Of a stretch of 64,000 bases of DNA, positions 43,301 to 51,989 are shown piece after piece. The DNA lies in the NCBI GenBank assembly GCA_020310875.1, contig CM035407.1, forward strand, positions 221,362,496-221,426,495, given 5' to 3'. The first letter of the stretch is position 1. The number at the start of each line of letters is the position of its first letter. Source of the stretch: Ceratopteris richardii (taxonomy: Eukaryota; Streptophyta; Polypodiopsida; Polypodiales; Pteridaceae). The notes beneath the pieces are model-generated. The model saw nothing but the letters and a program-made list of their open reading frames with translations. It searched no databases and had not been told where the DNA came from. The position numbers and the translations under genes are program-made.

Positions 43301-45774
43301 CTAGGTAGCTCTGCTATGGCTCTCACTTTTTCTTCGTCGGTAGATATGCCATTCTTTGACACTATGTGTCCTAGAATCTTGCCTTGCCTAACCATAAAAA
43401 CGCACTTTTCTGGGTTCAGGCAGACTTGATATTCTCTACATTTGTCAAAGATTTGTCTGAGTTCAGGAATATGGGTTTGTCTAACATTGGAATGAGCACA
43501 AAGATCATCAACGTAGACTTCTAAACTCTTCCTCAGGAACTCCTTAAACACATGGCACATCAGCCTCTGGAAGGTAGCTGGTGCGTTGGTAAGCCCAAAT
43601 GGCATTACTCTAAAAGCATAAATGCCCCATTCTGTGGCAAAGGCTGTCTTATGCTGATCCTCTGGAGCTATGGCTACTTGATTGTAGCCCGAAAATCCAT
43701 CAAGGAAGCTGTACACTTCCTTGCCTGCCACTCTTTCTAAGAGATGTTCTGTGATGGGAAGCGGATAGTTATCTCGAATCGTAGCGGCATTAACCTTTTT
43801 CAAGTTAATGCACACACGCAGTTTGCCATTCTTTTTGGGCACCACTACGATGGGGGATACCCATTCAGTGTGCTCAATTTCATAGATAAATCCAGCTTCA
43901 ACCAGTCTATCTATCTCTTCCTTGATCTTAGCAGCGTAGTTATCATTATATGTATAAGGCTTTTGCTTAGAGGGTTTGGCATCTGAGGTCATGGGGATGG
44001 TGTGTGAGCATATGTCAGGGTCAACACCTTTCAAATCCTTGTAACTCCAAGCGAATACATCTCTGTATTCTCTTAGCAAGGCAATCAATTCGTGCTCTTC
44101 TTCTGCTGTTAGGTCATGACCTATGTACGTACATCTCTCCTCTCCTTCTTCTAGGGCCACTACTATTTTCTTGGTGGTTTCTTTGTTATCATAGGCCTCT
44201 CCTGATTGTGCCTCTCGTTTAGGCATTCTTATCATGACTCTCCTGTCGTCTATCTCATACTTCTTAAAATTTTCGGGGACCTCAAACAAAGATTCTTCCT
44301 CTTCTGGTGAGGCTTCTCTCTTCTTTCGTTTCTTCCCTTCTTCCTTCGGAGTCACATGTGTTGTTAATCTTACATTAGTTGTAACCTCTCCATGCCTCTG
44401 GGGTTGAAATTCTACTTCATGGAAGTATTCTTCATCTGATGCAAATGGTGGGTCCATAATGATTGACTCTAGATCGGAGTCACTTGCATCCTCAAATGCA
44501 TCAGGGCTAGGTTCGCATTCTTCTAGAACTGCCTCTCCCATGATTGGCTCTATGGAGAAGACTGAAATATCATAACCATCCTCATCACAGTGAGGTGTCC
44601 ATTGTTCTTCGTTGATGGCTACGTCCATTGTTGCTAAGATTTCTGCCCAACCGTGAGGTTCAAATTCTTCGTCTAGAAAAACTACAGGTGCATAGGCTGG
44701 GTCTTGGATTGATCTATGGGTTTCTTTCGCACCTACCTCTCTGGCTTTCTCTCTCTTCTCTTCTTCAACTGCTACCTTGCACATCCATAAGTGAGTATCT
44801 TCATGCATCCATGAGGATCCAGATCCTATGGAATGCACCGATTCTGTGTCATCTTTGGCTCTATGGATGGGATTCCATTGGATAGGAGGGACGTCTCTGT
44901 GAGAAAAATCCTTGAGATTGACTTTGGTTGTAACACCCAAGTGTTGCAGATACAAGGAGTTGGTTCCCCAATCCTGTACCACTTGCAATTGTCGCATAAA
45001 TGGCCTTCCCAAAATCATCTCATAGGCATGATTTTTACTGAAGTCACAGATAGCAAAACTATGTTCAAACTCGACACCACAAGTGGTGAGAGTTATTCCT
45101 TCTAGCAATCCTAGGGGTCTCTCTATGTGGCCATCGGCCATCAGCAATTTCATTCTCGTCGGCCTGAGTGCTGGCTTGCCCCAACGCTTCCATAAGGAGG
45201 TGGTGGCAATTGCAACTCCTGCACCTGAGTCCAAAATTGCCTTCGTGGTGTAGTCCTGATAGGTGATGGGAAGGTAGGTGTTCCCTTCTTCACCTTCACA
45301 CATATCTCCTATCTTATCCAAGGGAATTTCCGGTACTGTCCTATGGGATCCTACCCGGGAACGAGGTTTTGCAGTTTCAGTTACTTGACTAGCTACATAT
45401 TTCCGCGCGTTTGGTCTATCCTCAGACAGCTCTTCCAAAGTGAGATCGCGTTGCACCTTGGTGTTCGTTACTACCTCCGTGTTCCTCGGTATGACTGAGT
45501 CGTCGTTCCTTACCATGACTGTGGGTGCTCTCATACATGTGGACTTTGCTTCCCATGGGCCTGTGAAGTGGGGTAGCTCCTGTATGGAATTAGACTCAAA
45601 GTCCAATCTCTCGTGAGACTGAACACTCTCATGCTCCCTGTAAATAGATGGGATGTCTTGTGGGAATTGGTCGTGTGCATCGTCCACAAGTTCAAAAGGA
45701 GGGGTGACCTCGCTTTCGTTATCCCATTTGTCTTCTTGAATCTCTCGTAGGAAGTCTGGGGCAAACCGATTCAT
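40333..45774 (-). CDS. pol: G pol: PR1-RT-RNaseH-2x H2C2-IN-PR2
   Basis: 1813 codons. PR1: LDSGAGVAIA at 181-190, ILGRPFM at 254-260. RT about 600-840: LDGFSGYNQV at 691-700, YVDD at 754-757. RNase H about 890-1015: HVDASNYAIG, TDHQALLYL. Two H2C2 modules follow in tandem: about 1105-1148 (HVGALEQHH ... CKECPIC) and 1231-1274 (HQGVAGGHF ... CDVCQR). IN core: D1324, D1364, E1400 (D-x35-E). PR2: LIDSGASTSA at 1675-1684, LILGQDW at 1745-1751, after a basic helix at 1590-1625. One protease and one H2C2 module are the norm. Gag and pol share a reading frame and are separated by a single amber codon, which fits stop-codon read-through as known in some retroelements. Confidence 0.95.
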   Translation of the reverse strand: MNRFAPDFLREIQEDKWDNESEVTPPFELVDDAHDQFPQDIPSIYREHESVQSHERLDFESNSIQELPHFTGPWEAKSTCMRAPTVMVRNDDSVIPRNTEVVTNTKVQRDLTLEELSEDRPNARKYVASQVTETAKPRSRVGSHRTVPEIPLDKIGDMCEGEEGNTYLPITYQDYTTKAILDSGAGVAIATTSLWKRWGKPALRPTRMKLLMADGHIERPLGLLEGITLTTCGVEFEHSFAICDFSKNHAYEMILGRPFMRQLQVVQDWGTNSLYLQHLGVTTKVNLKDFSHRDVPPIQWNPIHRAKDDTESVHSIGSGSSWMHEDTHLWMCKVAVEEEKREKAREVGAKETHRSIQDPAYAPVVFLDEEFEPHGWAEILATMDVAINEEQWTPHCDEDGYDISVFSIEPIMGEAVLEECEPSPDAFEDASDSDLESIIMDPPFASDEEYFHEVEFQPQRHGEVTTNVRLTTHVTPKEEGKKRKKREASPEEEESLFEVPENFKKYEIDDRRVMIRMPKREAQSGEAYDNKETTKKIVVALEEGEERCTYIGHDLTAEEEHELIALLREYRDVFAWSYKDLKGVDPDICSHTIPMTSDAKPSKQKPYTYNDNYAAKIKEEIDRLVEAGFIYEIEHTEWVSPIVVVPKKNGKLRVCINLKKVNAATIRDNYPLPITEHLLERVAGKEVYSFLDGFSGYNQVAIAPEDQHKTAFATEWGIYAFRVMPFGLTNAPATFQRLMCHVFKEFLRKSLEVYVDDLCAHSNVRQTHIPELRQIFDKCREYQVCLNPEKCVFMVRQGKILGHIVSKNGISTDEEKVRAIAELPRPKNVKEVQAFMGHCGYYRRFIHMYAVIAKPMYGLLTNFEWTDECENSFQELKRRLCSAPILTTPDWNKPFHVHVDASNYAIGCVLAQPTGEGNMDLPIAYASRQLNAAERNYTTTEREGLGMVYAVKKFRHYLLANKFKFFTDHQALLYLVNKPCNTGRLVRWFLLLMEYDFEVVVRKGRTHLRADHLSRLTSGEAPQGVSDDLPDAYLFNLEVVPQWAKPLVPVLTYGPNHPVVNTRSREIVKAQKYHIMAGSMYKHTDQGILACCVEEDEYAKWLQLAHVGALEQHHSKQRTLQTLKRFGVHWPTMEADVQKLCKECPICCNKPPVEHATLYQVSIAPDWSEPLVSFLRTNTFPPDMTLARKRSLEQEAQDYSLVGDNLYKRGKDGYLRLCVHESEYLKILETAHQGVAGGHFGPDRVIKAILFAGFWWPTLHMDAHTYVKRCDVCQRTQYPIRKDEMPLKPMMGGRAFSKWGIDFVGPINPPAKGSHAEYIIVATDYLTKWVEVKATTKNDAQTTAKFLFENVFTRYGLPIELVSDRGTHFLNEVIENLLQEFLVIHKKSAPYHPQANGQAESTNKILCNVLTKLVNTKRSDWDKQLHHAVWAYRVAYKTVLQATPFQMVFGQNAVLPLDFLIPTLRVAHEHEWTGHELSSRIFDLERLGETRLRAAAGIYAAKKRQKAYFDAHVKDKGLKAGDLVLVYTLKQHARKLEKRGYGPMVINRISTSGAVQLATLEGDVLPNYISGCRVKLYQEPLTEEMLSRLNTAKKRKEEEKRIREEAQAEALERIRRMKLRRQGRDQSGANDYADQGFPMAMCEVAGTSSHRIIDRRPFITIDIGHGQSARTVRALIDSGASTSAVKLSYYQELQLTVNPVEAYLIGLGGVETPCMGEVELPLYIHDEAMTVKVLVCQDEDLTEPLILGQDWIYDQAVNLNLRSGLLQAWVNHSRVTVELDNGALKELGKAQTPGPSRGTHEDDHAVLVQNPVL

Positions 45775-45939
45775 AGAAGAAGAAGTGTCTGGCTCCGTAG
45801 AATTGGGCGCATAAGCAACCTGTGAAGGAGGGCTGATTCTATTGTTGACTCTCTCCTCGTTCTCGCAAATGGCTGGAGCACAAGCTTCTTGGGGAGGATT
45901 ACTTATTCTATTACTTTTCCGAACAGGCTCATACGCTCT

Positions 45940-48900
45940 CTAGGAAGGAATGTGGGTTACTTGTGGAGGTACATATGCTTTCGAGGGGGGCTCCTGTGAC
46001 CTTTGGGGAGGAAGATAGGCTCCTTGAGGAGGCACATGGCCTTTCTGAAGAGGCTGGCTTATCCGTTCTCTTGCCCTTTCCTTTCTTTGAGGGGTAGGTT
46101 CCTTTTCTGGCTGTGCTATTGGCCTCTCTATTCTTTCTAAGGAGGGGAAGTTGTCCGGTTTAGGGGCATTGGCCACATACACTTCTGATTGGGAATGATT
46201 CCTGTTTTTGCTTGCTTTTTCTTGGTCTTGATTTTTTTCTTCCTTGTCAGATCTTGCAATTATCCTCTCTAACTTCTCTAGGAATCCATCCAAGTGTAAT
46301 TGCGTTTTGGCTGAGCCTGAGTAATTGAAAAGGCGACTAGCTTCAAACATAGTCTGAGCCAATGTGACCATTTTCGCGCATAGTTTGGTTCTTTCTATCT
46401 CTAGGTCAGCTCTAGGATAGCACTTGTCATGATCCGTGACGTTTGGCCCTTCTTGGATTCTGGCCTGATATGCTTTAAGCATCATGTCTATGTCTTCGGG
46501 AGTGGGATCAGCTAATACTGATCCTGTTTGGGGTGGTGGGTGGGTTGCGTGGACTGTCTTAGAGGGTGAAGGGATGGAGGGTGATGTGGATGGTAGCGGT
46601 GGGAATGTGTGAGAGTGCGGTTGAGACGTGATCTCTATGATTTTAGCCTTGGTTTCTCGTAGACTTTCCTCAAGTTCACTCATCTTCTTTGCCCATTGCC
46701 TTTTCATGCGTTCGCGGCTATCTTTCCAAGCTCTTGTTCTCTTTTTATTTTGGCTCTCAGTATCGCTAGCTTCTGGGCCCTTTTCCTGGCTTGCCTCTTG
46801 GTTTTGCTGCAATGCCTGAGCTCTAGTAACCACCTGCACTGGTGCAGTGGAAGTGACACTTCCTGAGGCATCCACAACCAACCCAATCACATTGATAGGA
46901 GTGATTTTTGGCATGTTATTGGGGTTCTTTGGGCAATCTCGTAAGAGATGCTCTTTTCCACAGTCTTGGCAAAAGCCTTGGATCGTCACGGACTGATTTT
47001 GTGTAGGTGCAGGTAAGGGACAATCGCGAATGAAGTGATCCCCCTGACATCGGTAGCATGGTCCTCTAGGAAAGGGTGGTCGTACCTGCCTAGGTTGAGG
47101 CCTAGGGTTGGGGTTTGCATACATGACGTTCGTGTAATCCGACTCCCAACTAGGTTCACTTGGTTCTTCACTATAGTAGGACTCACCATGTTCTGGAGAC
47201 TGCATGTAGTAAGCTTGGGGACTATCGACATGTGTAGAATCAAAGCTATGGTCACTTGGGTCACTTTCCGAGATCAATGGGGTTACTGGTACTATGGCCC
47301 TATTCAGGTTTTCTTCTGCAACAGCATACTTTACTGGAATCACGTTAGCGGGGTTTGGGGGCTGTTGAGCTAGTACCGGTTGGGGTCTCTGTTGGGCTTG
47401 ATATTGTGGTTGGTAGGTTTGTTGGGGTCTAGCATATTGTGGTGGTGGATTTTGGTTCTGGTATCGGCCTTGTTGGTAGGGCTGCGGATAGGGTTGCCTA
47501 ACTGCCTGCTTGTTGTATGGGCAATCTTGTGCGGTGTGATTGGTGTATCTCCGTTCTATGGTGCAGTACTGGCTACTAGGGTTTACTTGGGGTTGAGCCA
47601 TAATAGGGCAGACATTCGCCATGTGGTCGCCACCACAAGTATAGCATCTTTTCACAGGGGCAAACCTAGGAATTTGTTTGCTAGAGACGCCTAGTTTTTG
47701 TGCCACTTTCTCTGCGAGTTCCTCAATTGATGTGGATTGCGTGGAAGAGTGACTAGAAGCACTATCTGAATCTTTGTAGATTTTGGAAAGCTCTAGTTCT
47801 TCTCCTAGGTTATCTTCAATGTCAATGCACATACGTACACATTCTTCTATAGTCCTAGGGTCTTTCAGATACACATAGGATCTCAATTTTGGGCTCAGCA
47901 ATCCGTCAAGAAATAAGGCTACTTGTTTAGCAGATGTGGGTAGCTCCGAAATAGGGCACCTTTCAAGATATTGTCTAAATCTTCTTCCTGCAAGTCTCAC
48001 AGTCTCTTGAGGGGTTTGCTTGAAGCTGTGAATCAGTGAGGAGGTGTTGTGTCTTATGCCGCTCTTAGAGAACTCTATAATGAATGCCTCTAGGAGTTGA
48101 TCTATGCTCCTGAACTGGCGTTCATCTAATGGCTGAAACCACGTAAGTGCTGTGTTCCTAAGGGTTAGACCGAAGGCATTGTACTGCGTGAACAGATCCT
48201 CCACTTGTTCAGCTCTCAAGACTTGCTTGAACTCTGCCACATGATCATAGGGATCTCCTGTGCCGTCAAAGTAATTCTTCATGGACTTAACTAGCTGGGT
48301 GGGTCTCAAAGTTCTTGTGTGCTCTCTAGGCCTCGGCAGAGGGAATCCATCTACATTTCTTTGGTTCCTGTGGGCTCTATGCATCTCAGGTTCTACCCTA
48401 TTCGTCTCCGTTCTCGTTCTTTCTCTGCCCACTGGATTGGCAAAACTTACCTCTGGTCTATCTTTACTTCTGTCTCTTTGCATACCATGAGCCTGGGATG
48501 TTCTAGCTCCAGGGTGACTATAGGCTACATTTGATCTTGGTTGGGGGAAAATGAATCCGCCCTTCCAAGTGTAAGCATGCCTATCATTTTCTGTCACCAC
48601 AAAAATCCTCTCTGACGTGTGGTCTAAGTAGGTCACTCTACCTGGGCTATCTGGATCCTTAAACTCATAGATCATGATTGTTCCTAGGTCAGTTGGGTGA
48701 TCTGGTTTATACCTCCAGAAGGCTTCGTCCGTTTCTCGATTGAGAAGCAAATCTATGCACTTGTTATCTTGGGGGATCCACTCAGGCGTGATAATCCTAG
48801 TGAGAACTGATTTACCTCGAGGGGTTCTAGGTTCCGCACCCATGTTCCCTTGTTCCAGGTCACCTAAGTCCGCTTCTGAGATTACATTCCCAAAGTCATC

Positions 48901-49317
48901 TGTCCTATCAGGATGACTAGTGACTACATATATAGTTCCTTCTTTGTCCAGGTATGCACCATTTTCAAACTTGACAGCTGGGTGTTCTAGTCCAATGGAT
49001 TGATCAGGGTTTTTAATCTGGACCACAGATCTTCCTAAGCCGTCCTCATAGATGCTAGCACCTAATCGGTTGGTCCTCAGGTACTCCAACTGTGTTTTGT
49101 AAGGGCCTTCTACCCTGTACAAGTAGGGCACTCCTGAACTTCCCGTAGGTTTGTCCATGCCTTGAGACATCTCTGACTCACTGGTCTCAGAGCGAGGGTA
49201 GTTCGAGTGGTGGCTCAACTGCTGGGCCCAGGACCTAGCAGTGTGGTTGACACTAGCCTCTGAAGACCTAAGGCTTTGTCTCTCTCTTACTAGGTGTCGT
49301 CCTGATCTAAGGTTCAT
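45940..49317 (-). CDS. gag: G gag
   Basis: 1125 codons, very long for Gag. Starts MNLRSGRHLV. An N-terminal region (about 60-260) is shared with E2 and E3. The capsid-type domain lies at about 340-505 (FDGTGDPYDHVAEFK, ALTWFQPLDE, CPISELPT). Zinc knuckles CYTCGGDHMANVC (558-570), CYRCQGDHFIRDC (754-766) and CQDCGKEHLLRDC (783-795) flank a Gln/Pro/Tyr-rich stretch (605-655). The C-terminus is basic/acidic with Ser/Pro-rich and PPQ repeats. It forms the particle and binds genomic RNA. The start codon follows the 2.1-kb leader. Confidence 0.93.
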   Translation of the reverse strand: MNLRSGRHLVRERQSLRSSEASVNHTARSWAQQLSHHSNYPRSETSESEMSQGMDKPTGSSGVPYLYRVEGPYKTQLEYLRTNRLGASIYEDGLGRSVVQIKNPDQSIGLEHPAVKFENGAYLDKEGTIYVVTSHPDRTDDFGNVISEADLGDLEQGNMGAEPRTPRGKSVLTRIITPEWIPQDNKCIDLLLNRETDEAFWRYKPDHPTDLGTIMIYEFKDPDSPGRVTYLDHTSERIFVVTENDRHAYTWKGGFIFPQPRSNVAYSHPGARTSQAHGMQRDRSKDRPEVSFANPVGRERTRTETNRVEPEMHRAHRNQRNVDGFPLPRPREHTRTLRPTQLVKSMKNYFDGTGDPYDHVAEFKQVLRAEQVEDLFTQYNAFGLTLRNTALTWFQPLDERQFRSIDQLLEAFIIEFSKSGIRHNTSSLIHSFKQTPQETVRLAGRRFRQYLERCPISELPTSAKQVALFLDGLLSPKLRSYVYLKDPRTIEECVRMCIDIEDNLGEELELSKIYKDSDSASSHSSTQSTSIEELAEKVAQKLGVSSKQIPRFAPVKRCYTCGGDHMANVCPIMAQPQVNPSSQYCTIERRYTNHTAQDCPYNKQAVRQPYPQPYQQGRYQNQNPPPQYARPQQTYQPQYQAQQRPQPVLAQQPPNPANVIPVKYAVAEENLNRAIVPVTPLISESDPSDHSFDSTHVDSPQAYYMQSPEHGESYYSEEPSEPSWESDYTNVMYANPNPRPQPRQVRPPFPRGPCYRCQGDHFIRDCPLPAPTQNQSVTIQGFCQDCGKEHLLRDCPKNPNNMPKITPINVIGLVVDASGSVTSTAPVQVVTRAQALQQNQEASQEKGPEASDTESQNKKRTRAWKDSRERMKRQWAKKMSELEESLRETKAKIIEITSQPHSHTFPPLPSTSPSIPSPSKTVHATHPPPQTGSVLADPTPEDIDMMLKAYQARIQEGPNVTDHDKCYPRADLEIERTKLCAKMVTLAQTMFEASRLFNYSGSAKTQLHLDGFLEKLERIIARSDKEEKNQDQEKASKNRNHSQSEVYVANAPKPDNFPSLERIERPIAQPEKEPTPQRKERARERISQPLQKGHVPPQGAYLPPQRSQEPPSKAYVPPQVTHIPS

Positions 49318-51384
49318 ATGCCTAACTGATTAGCCCAAATTTTTGCCCAGAGTACAACCTCGTTGCCGATCAATTGGTACCAGTCACTTGATTCTTTTTA
49401 GTTATTCCTCGTGTTTAAAGTCTTGTCTGCTATTACGTCGTCAGGAATGCTTGAATGTTCTTCGTACTTTCAGGTTGATCGTTCCACGTTATGTTCTTTC
49501 CTTTATGTTGTCGACAGTACAGAGATTAAGTTTTTAGCTTGAACTTGAGTTTTTAGGTAGTCTTCAACTTGATAGTGGCCTATCGTCGCCCTGACTTACT
49601 CCTACTTTTTAATCGCTCTTAGCCTAAGCTAGGAATTGACGAAGAGGAGTTGAGAATATTCCAACCTTTCTTGCCGAACCTTGCTCTTTAGTGCTCGAGA
49701 AGTTGATTCTCAAGCGTGCGCAACACCCTTGCTTGGATACTCTCAATTGCTTCTCAATAGACCTGCAGAAATCCCAAGATTAGCTCCAAGTAGATCTTTC
49801 AATTGACAGACAATTTGTTTCAGACACTTTTTTAATGACCCTTGTTCCCCCTTTTGCATTGTTAGAAATTTACTCTAGAGCTCCCTTGGTGTTCCTACCC
49901 CTCAGTGTGTCAACTTCCAAATATCCTATCTGAAAATCAACGTGTTATTCTTATAAAAAACAGTTGAGGGCGTGTAGTATATGTCACGAGCTTTCCGACA
50001 AGCCCTAGAGCTCAGAAAATGGATTTCGTATGAAAAAGTTATGACCGTTCAGGGTTTAGGGGGTTAACTAGACAAACAGAACCTTTCGGGGGTTTTAATG
50101 CATTTTCTAAGGCCTTTGTAAGTAGATGAGTACATGAAAGTGCAAATATGCCCAAAATTTAGCCTAAATTTCCAAGAATTCACTCCTTAATTTTTTGCCG
50201 AAAATGCCTGTCTATCGCGATAGACGGTGTCTGTCGCGATAGACACAATCTATCGTGGGGGCTGTCTGTCGCGATAGACGGTGTCTGTCGCGATAGACAG
50301 TGTCTATCGTGGATTTCTGTCTATCGCGATAGACGGTGTCTGTCGCGATAGACGGTGTCTGTCGCGGATTTCTGTCTGTCGCGATAGACGGTGTCTGTCG
50401 CGATAGACGGTATCTGTCGCGGATTTCTGTCTGTCGCGATAGACGGTGTCTGTCGCGATAGACGGTATCTGTCGTGAAATTCGGTCTGTCGCGATAGACG
50501 GTGTCTGTCGCGATAGACGGTATCTGTCGTGAAATTCGGTCTGTCGCGATAGACGGTGTCTGTCGCGATAGACGGTATCTGTCGTGAAATTCGGTTTGTC
50601 GCGATAGACGGTGTCTATCGCGATAGACGGTATCTGTCGCGGATTTCTGTCTGTCGCGATAGACGGTGTCTGTCGCGATAGACGGTGTCTGTCGCGATAG
50701 ACAGTGTCTGTCGCGGATTTCTGTCTGTCGCGATAGACGGTGTCTGTCGCGGATTTCTGTCTGTCACGATAGACGGTGTCTGTCGCGATAGACGCTATCT
50801 GTCACGGATTTCTGTCTGTCGCGATAGACGGTGTCTGTCGCGATAGACAGTGTCTGTCGCGATAGATGGTGTCTGTCGCGATAGACAGTGTCTGTCGCGA
50901 TAGATGGTGTCTGTCGCGATAGACAGAAAAAATGCAAATTTTTGAAAAACTTCTAGTGATCTAGAGTGCCCTCAAGGTGTAGGTTACAGTGATAAACATG
51001 CATTCACAAAATGTTAAGATTTTCTGTCTGTCGCGATAGACAGAGGTTGTCGTCCCGGGACCTGTGCAGAGCCTGTCGTACCTGCGCACACTGCTGGGGA
51101 TGATGGTACAGCAAAAAACCTGCAAAATAGCTCAGAAAACATGCAAAAACAGCACATGCAAGTTCGCTCTCTCGCTCTCTCTCACAAGTGAAATGAGGGA
51201 AATGGGGTGGAGGTGGGGATATAGTCAAAAAACTGAAATTTTCGCGATGATGGAGATGGACGTGGGAGATGGTGATGATGATGATGGTGAAGAAAGTAAA
51301 AGAAAATCGATGAGAGTGAAGAAAATACCTACAACTCCAACGCGTCAACTCTACGTCTTACCATCACACGCTCGTCCTCAAAGC
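49318..51384 (-). other. G leader (5' untranslated region)
   Basis: About 2.1 kb between primer site and gag on the minus strand. It contains the hairpin array at 50209-50926, one outlying repeat near 51025-51043, and otherwise no structure or gene I can support. Packaging and translation signals are expected here. Confidence 0.7.
50209..50926. repeat. G leader array of TCGCGA hairpin repeats
   Basis: About thirty copies vary around GTCTGTCGCGATAGACGGT, unit 19-20 bp, many arranged in higher-order blocks of about 55-60 bp separated by GCGGATTTCT or GTGAAATTCG. GTCTATCGCGATAGAC is a perfect 16-bp palindrome. The common GTCTGTCGCGATAGAC form still pairs in RNA on the plus strand through a G-U wobble. 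Confidence 0.93.
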
Positions 51385-51406
51385 TCGATCCCCGGCAACG
51401 GCGCCA
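51385..51406 (-). other. G primer binding site (tRNA-Asp)
   Basis: The plus strand reads TCGATCCCCGGCAACGGCGC then CA, which matches the 3' end of plant tRNA-Asp including CCA. On the minus strand it is TGGCGCCGTTGCCGGGG, the usual Athila-type primer site. It lies eight bases inside the 5' LTR end. Confidence 0.92.
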
Positions 51407-51414
51407 AAATTTGG

Positions 51415-51984
51415 TGTAGCTCAATGATGAGTAGCACCTCCTTTAATGTCAATCCGGGAAGACGTGAGGATGGTATGAAGACCTCGAGCAAGTGGCGGCA
51501 CAAGTGCGTGAGTGAGAAGCACACTAGCATGCACACACATACACACACACGCGCACACACGGTAAGACAAAGAGTGAGAATCAATGGAGCTTTTAGATTA
51601 CTTTCAAAATGCTCTTTACAAATTCGTTTCAATTACAATCTAACCTCAAAAATGAGCTCTCTAGCTCTTTTTATAGTTTTTGACTAGCTTTTGGCCCTGT
51701 CCAGACCTAGTGTCCGGCCTAGTTAAAAATTAGGTTCCAGGGCTTATTTGAGGGCTCAAACGAAGTCTAAAAATTATGAAATTTGGTACGATGGTACTTC
51801 TAATACTCCTCAAGCTCGAGGACTCCTCGGCTTGCACAAAATGGAGTCTAATCTACCAAAAACGGGATTTACAATGTTTGTGTAGTGATTAAAATCACTT
51901 GGGTTGTACATAATCTATGGGAAAAAATGATCTGGCCTTGTTGCCGTATTGTGCATGACTCCTTTATTGCTTTGTATGCCAACA
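51415..51984 (-). repeat. G 5' LTR
   Basis: 570 bp, TGTTGG to CTACA on the minus strand, one base different from 34652-35221 by eye. Followed on the plus strand by the target duplication CCATC (51985-51989). Confidence 0.96.
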
Positions 51985-51989
51985 CCATC

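Larger units (their letters stand above)
34652..51984 (-). mobile_element. G, giant 17.3-kb Ty3/Gypsy element, looks whole and very young
   Basis: Two 570-bp LTRs (34652-35221 and 51415-51984) differ at one site by eye, and CCATC flanks both ends (34647-34651, 51985-51989). On the minus strand the order is 5' LTR, tRNA-Asp primer site, 2.1-kb leader with hairpin array, gag (1125 aa), pol (1813 aa), a Trp-motif ORF, ORF3 (about 1408 aa), polypurine tract and 3' LTR. All frames are long and open. LTR divergence near 0.2% implies a recent insertion. At 17 kb it is about twice a usual Ty3/Gypsy element. It sits inside the pol of M. Confidence 0.95.

Noticed and set aside
50209-50926. CRISPR-like appearance of the TCGCGA array
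   Set aside because: Units are near-identical throughout without unique spacers, the array lies in the leader of a plant retroelement, and no cas genes are present.
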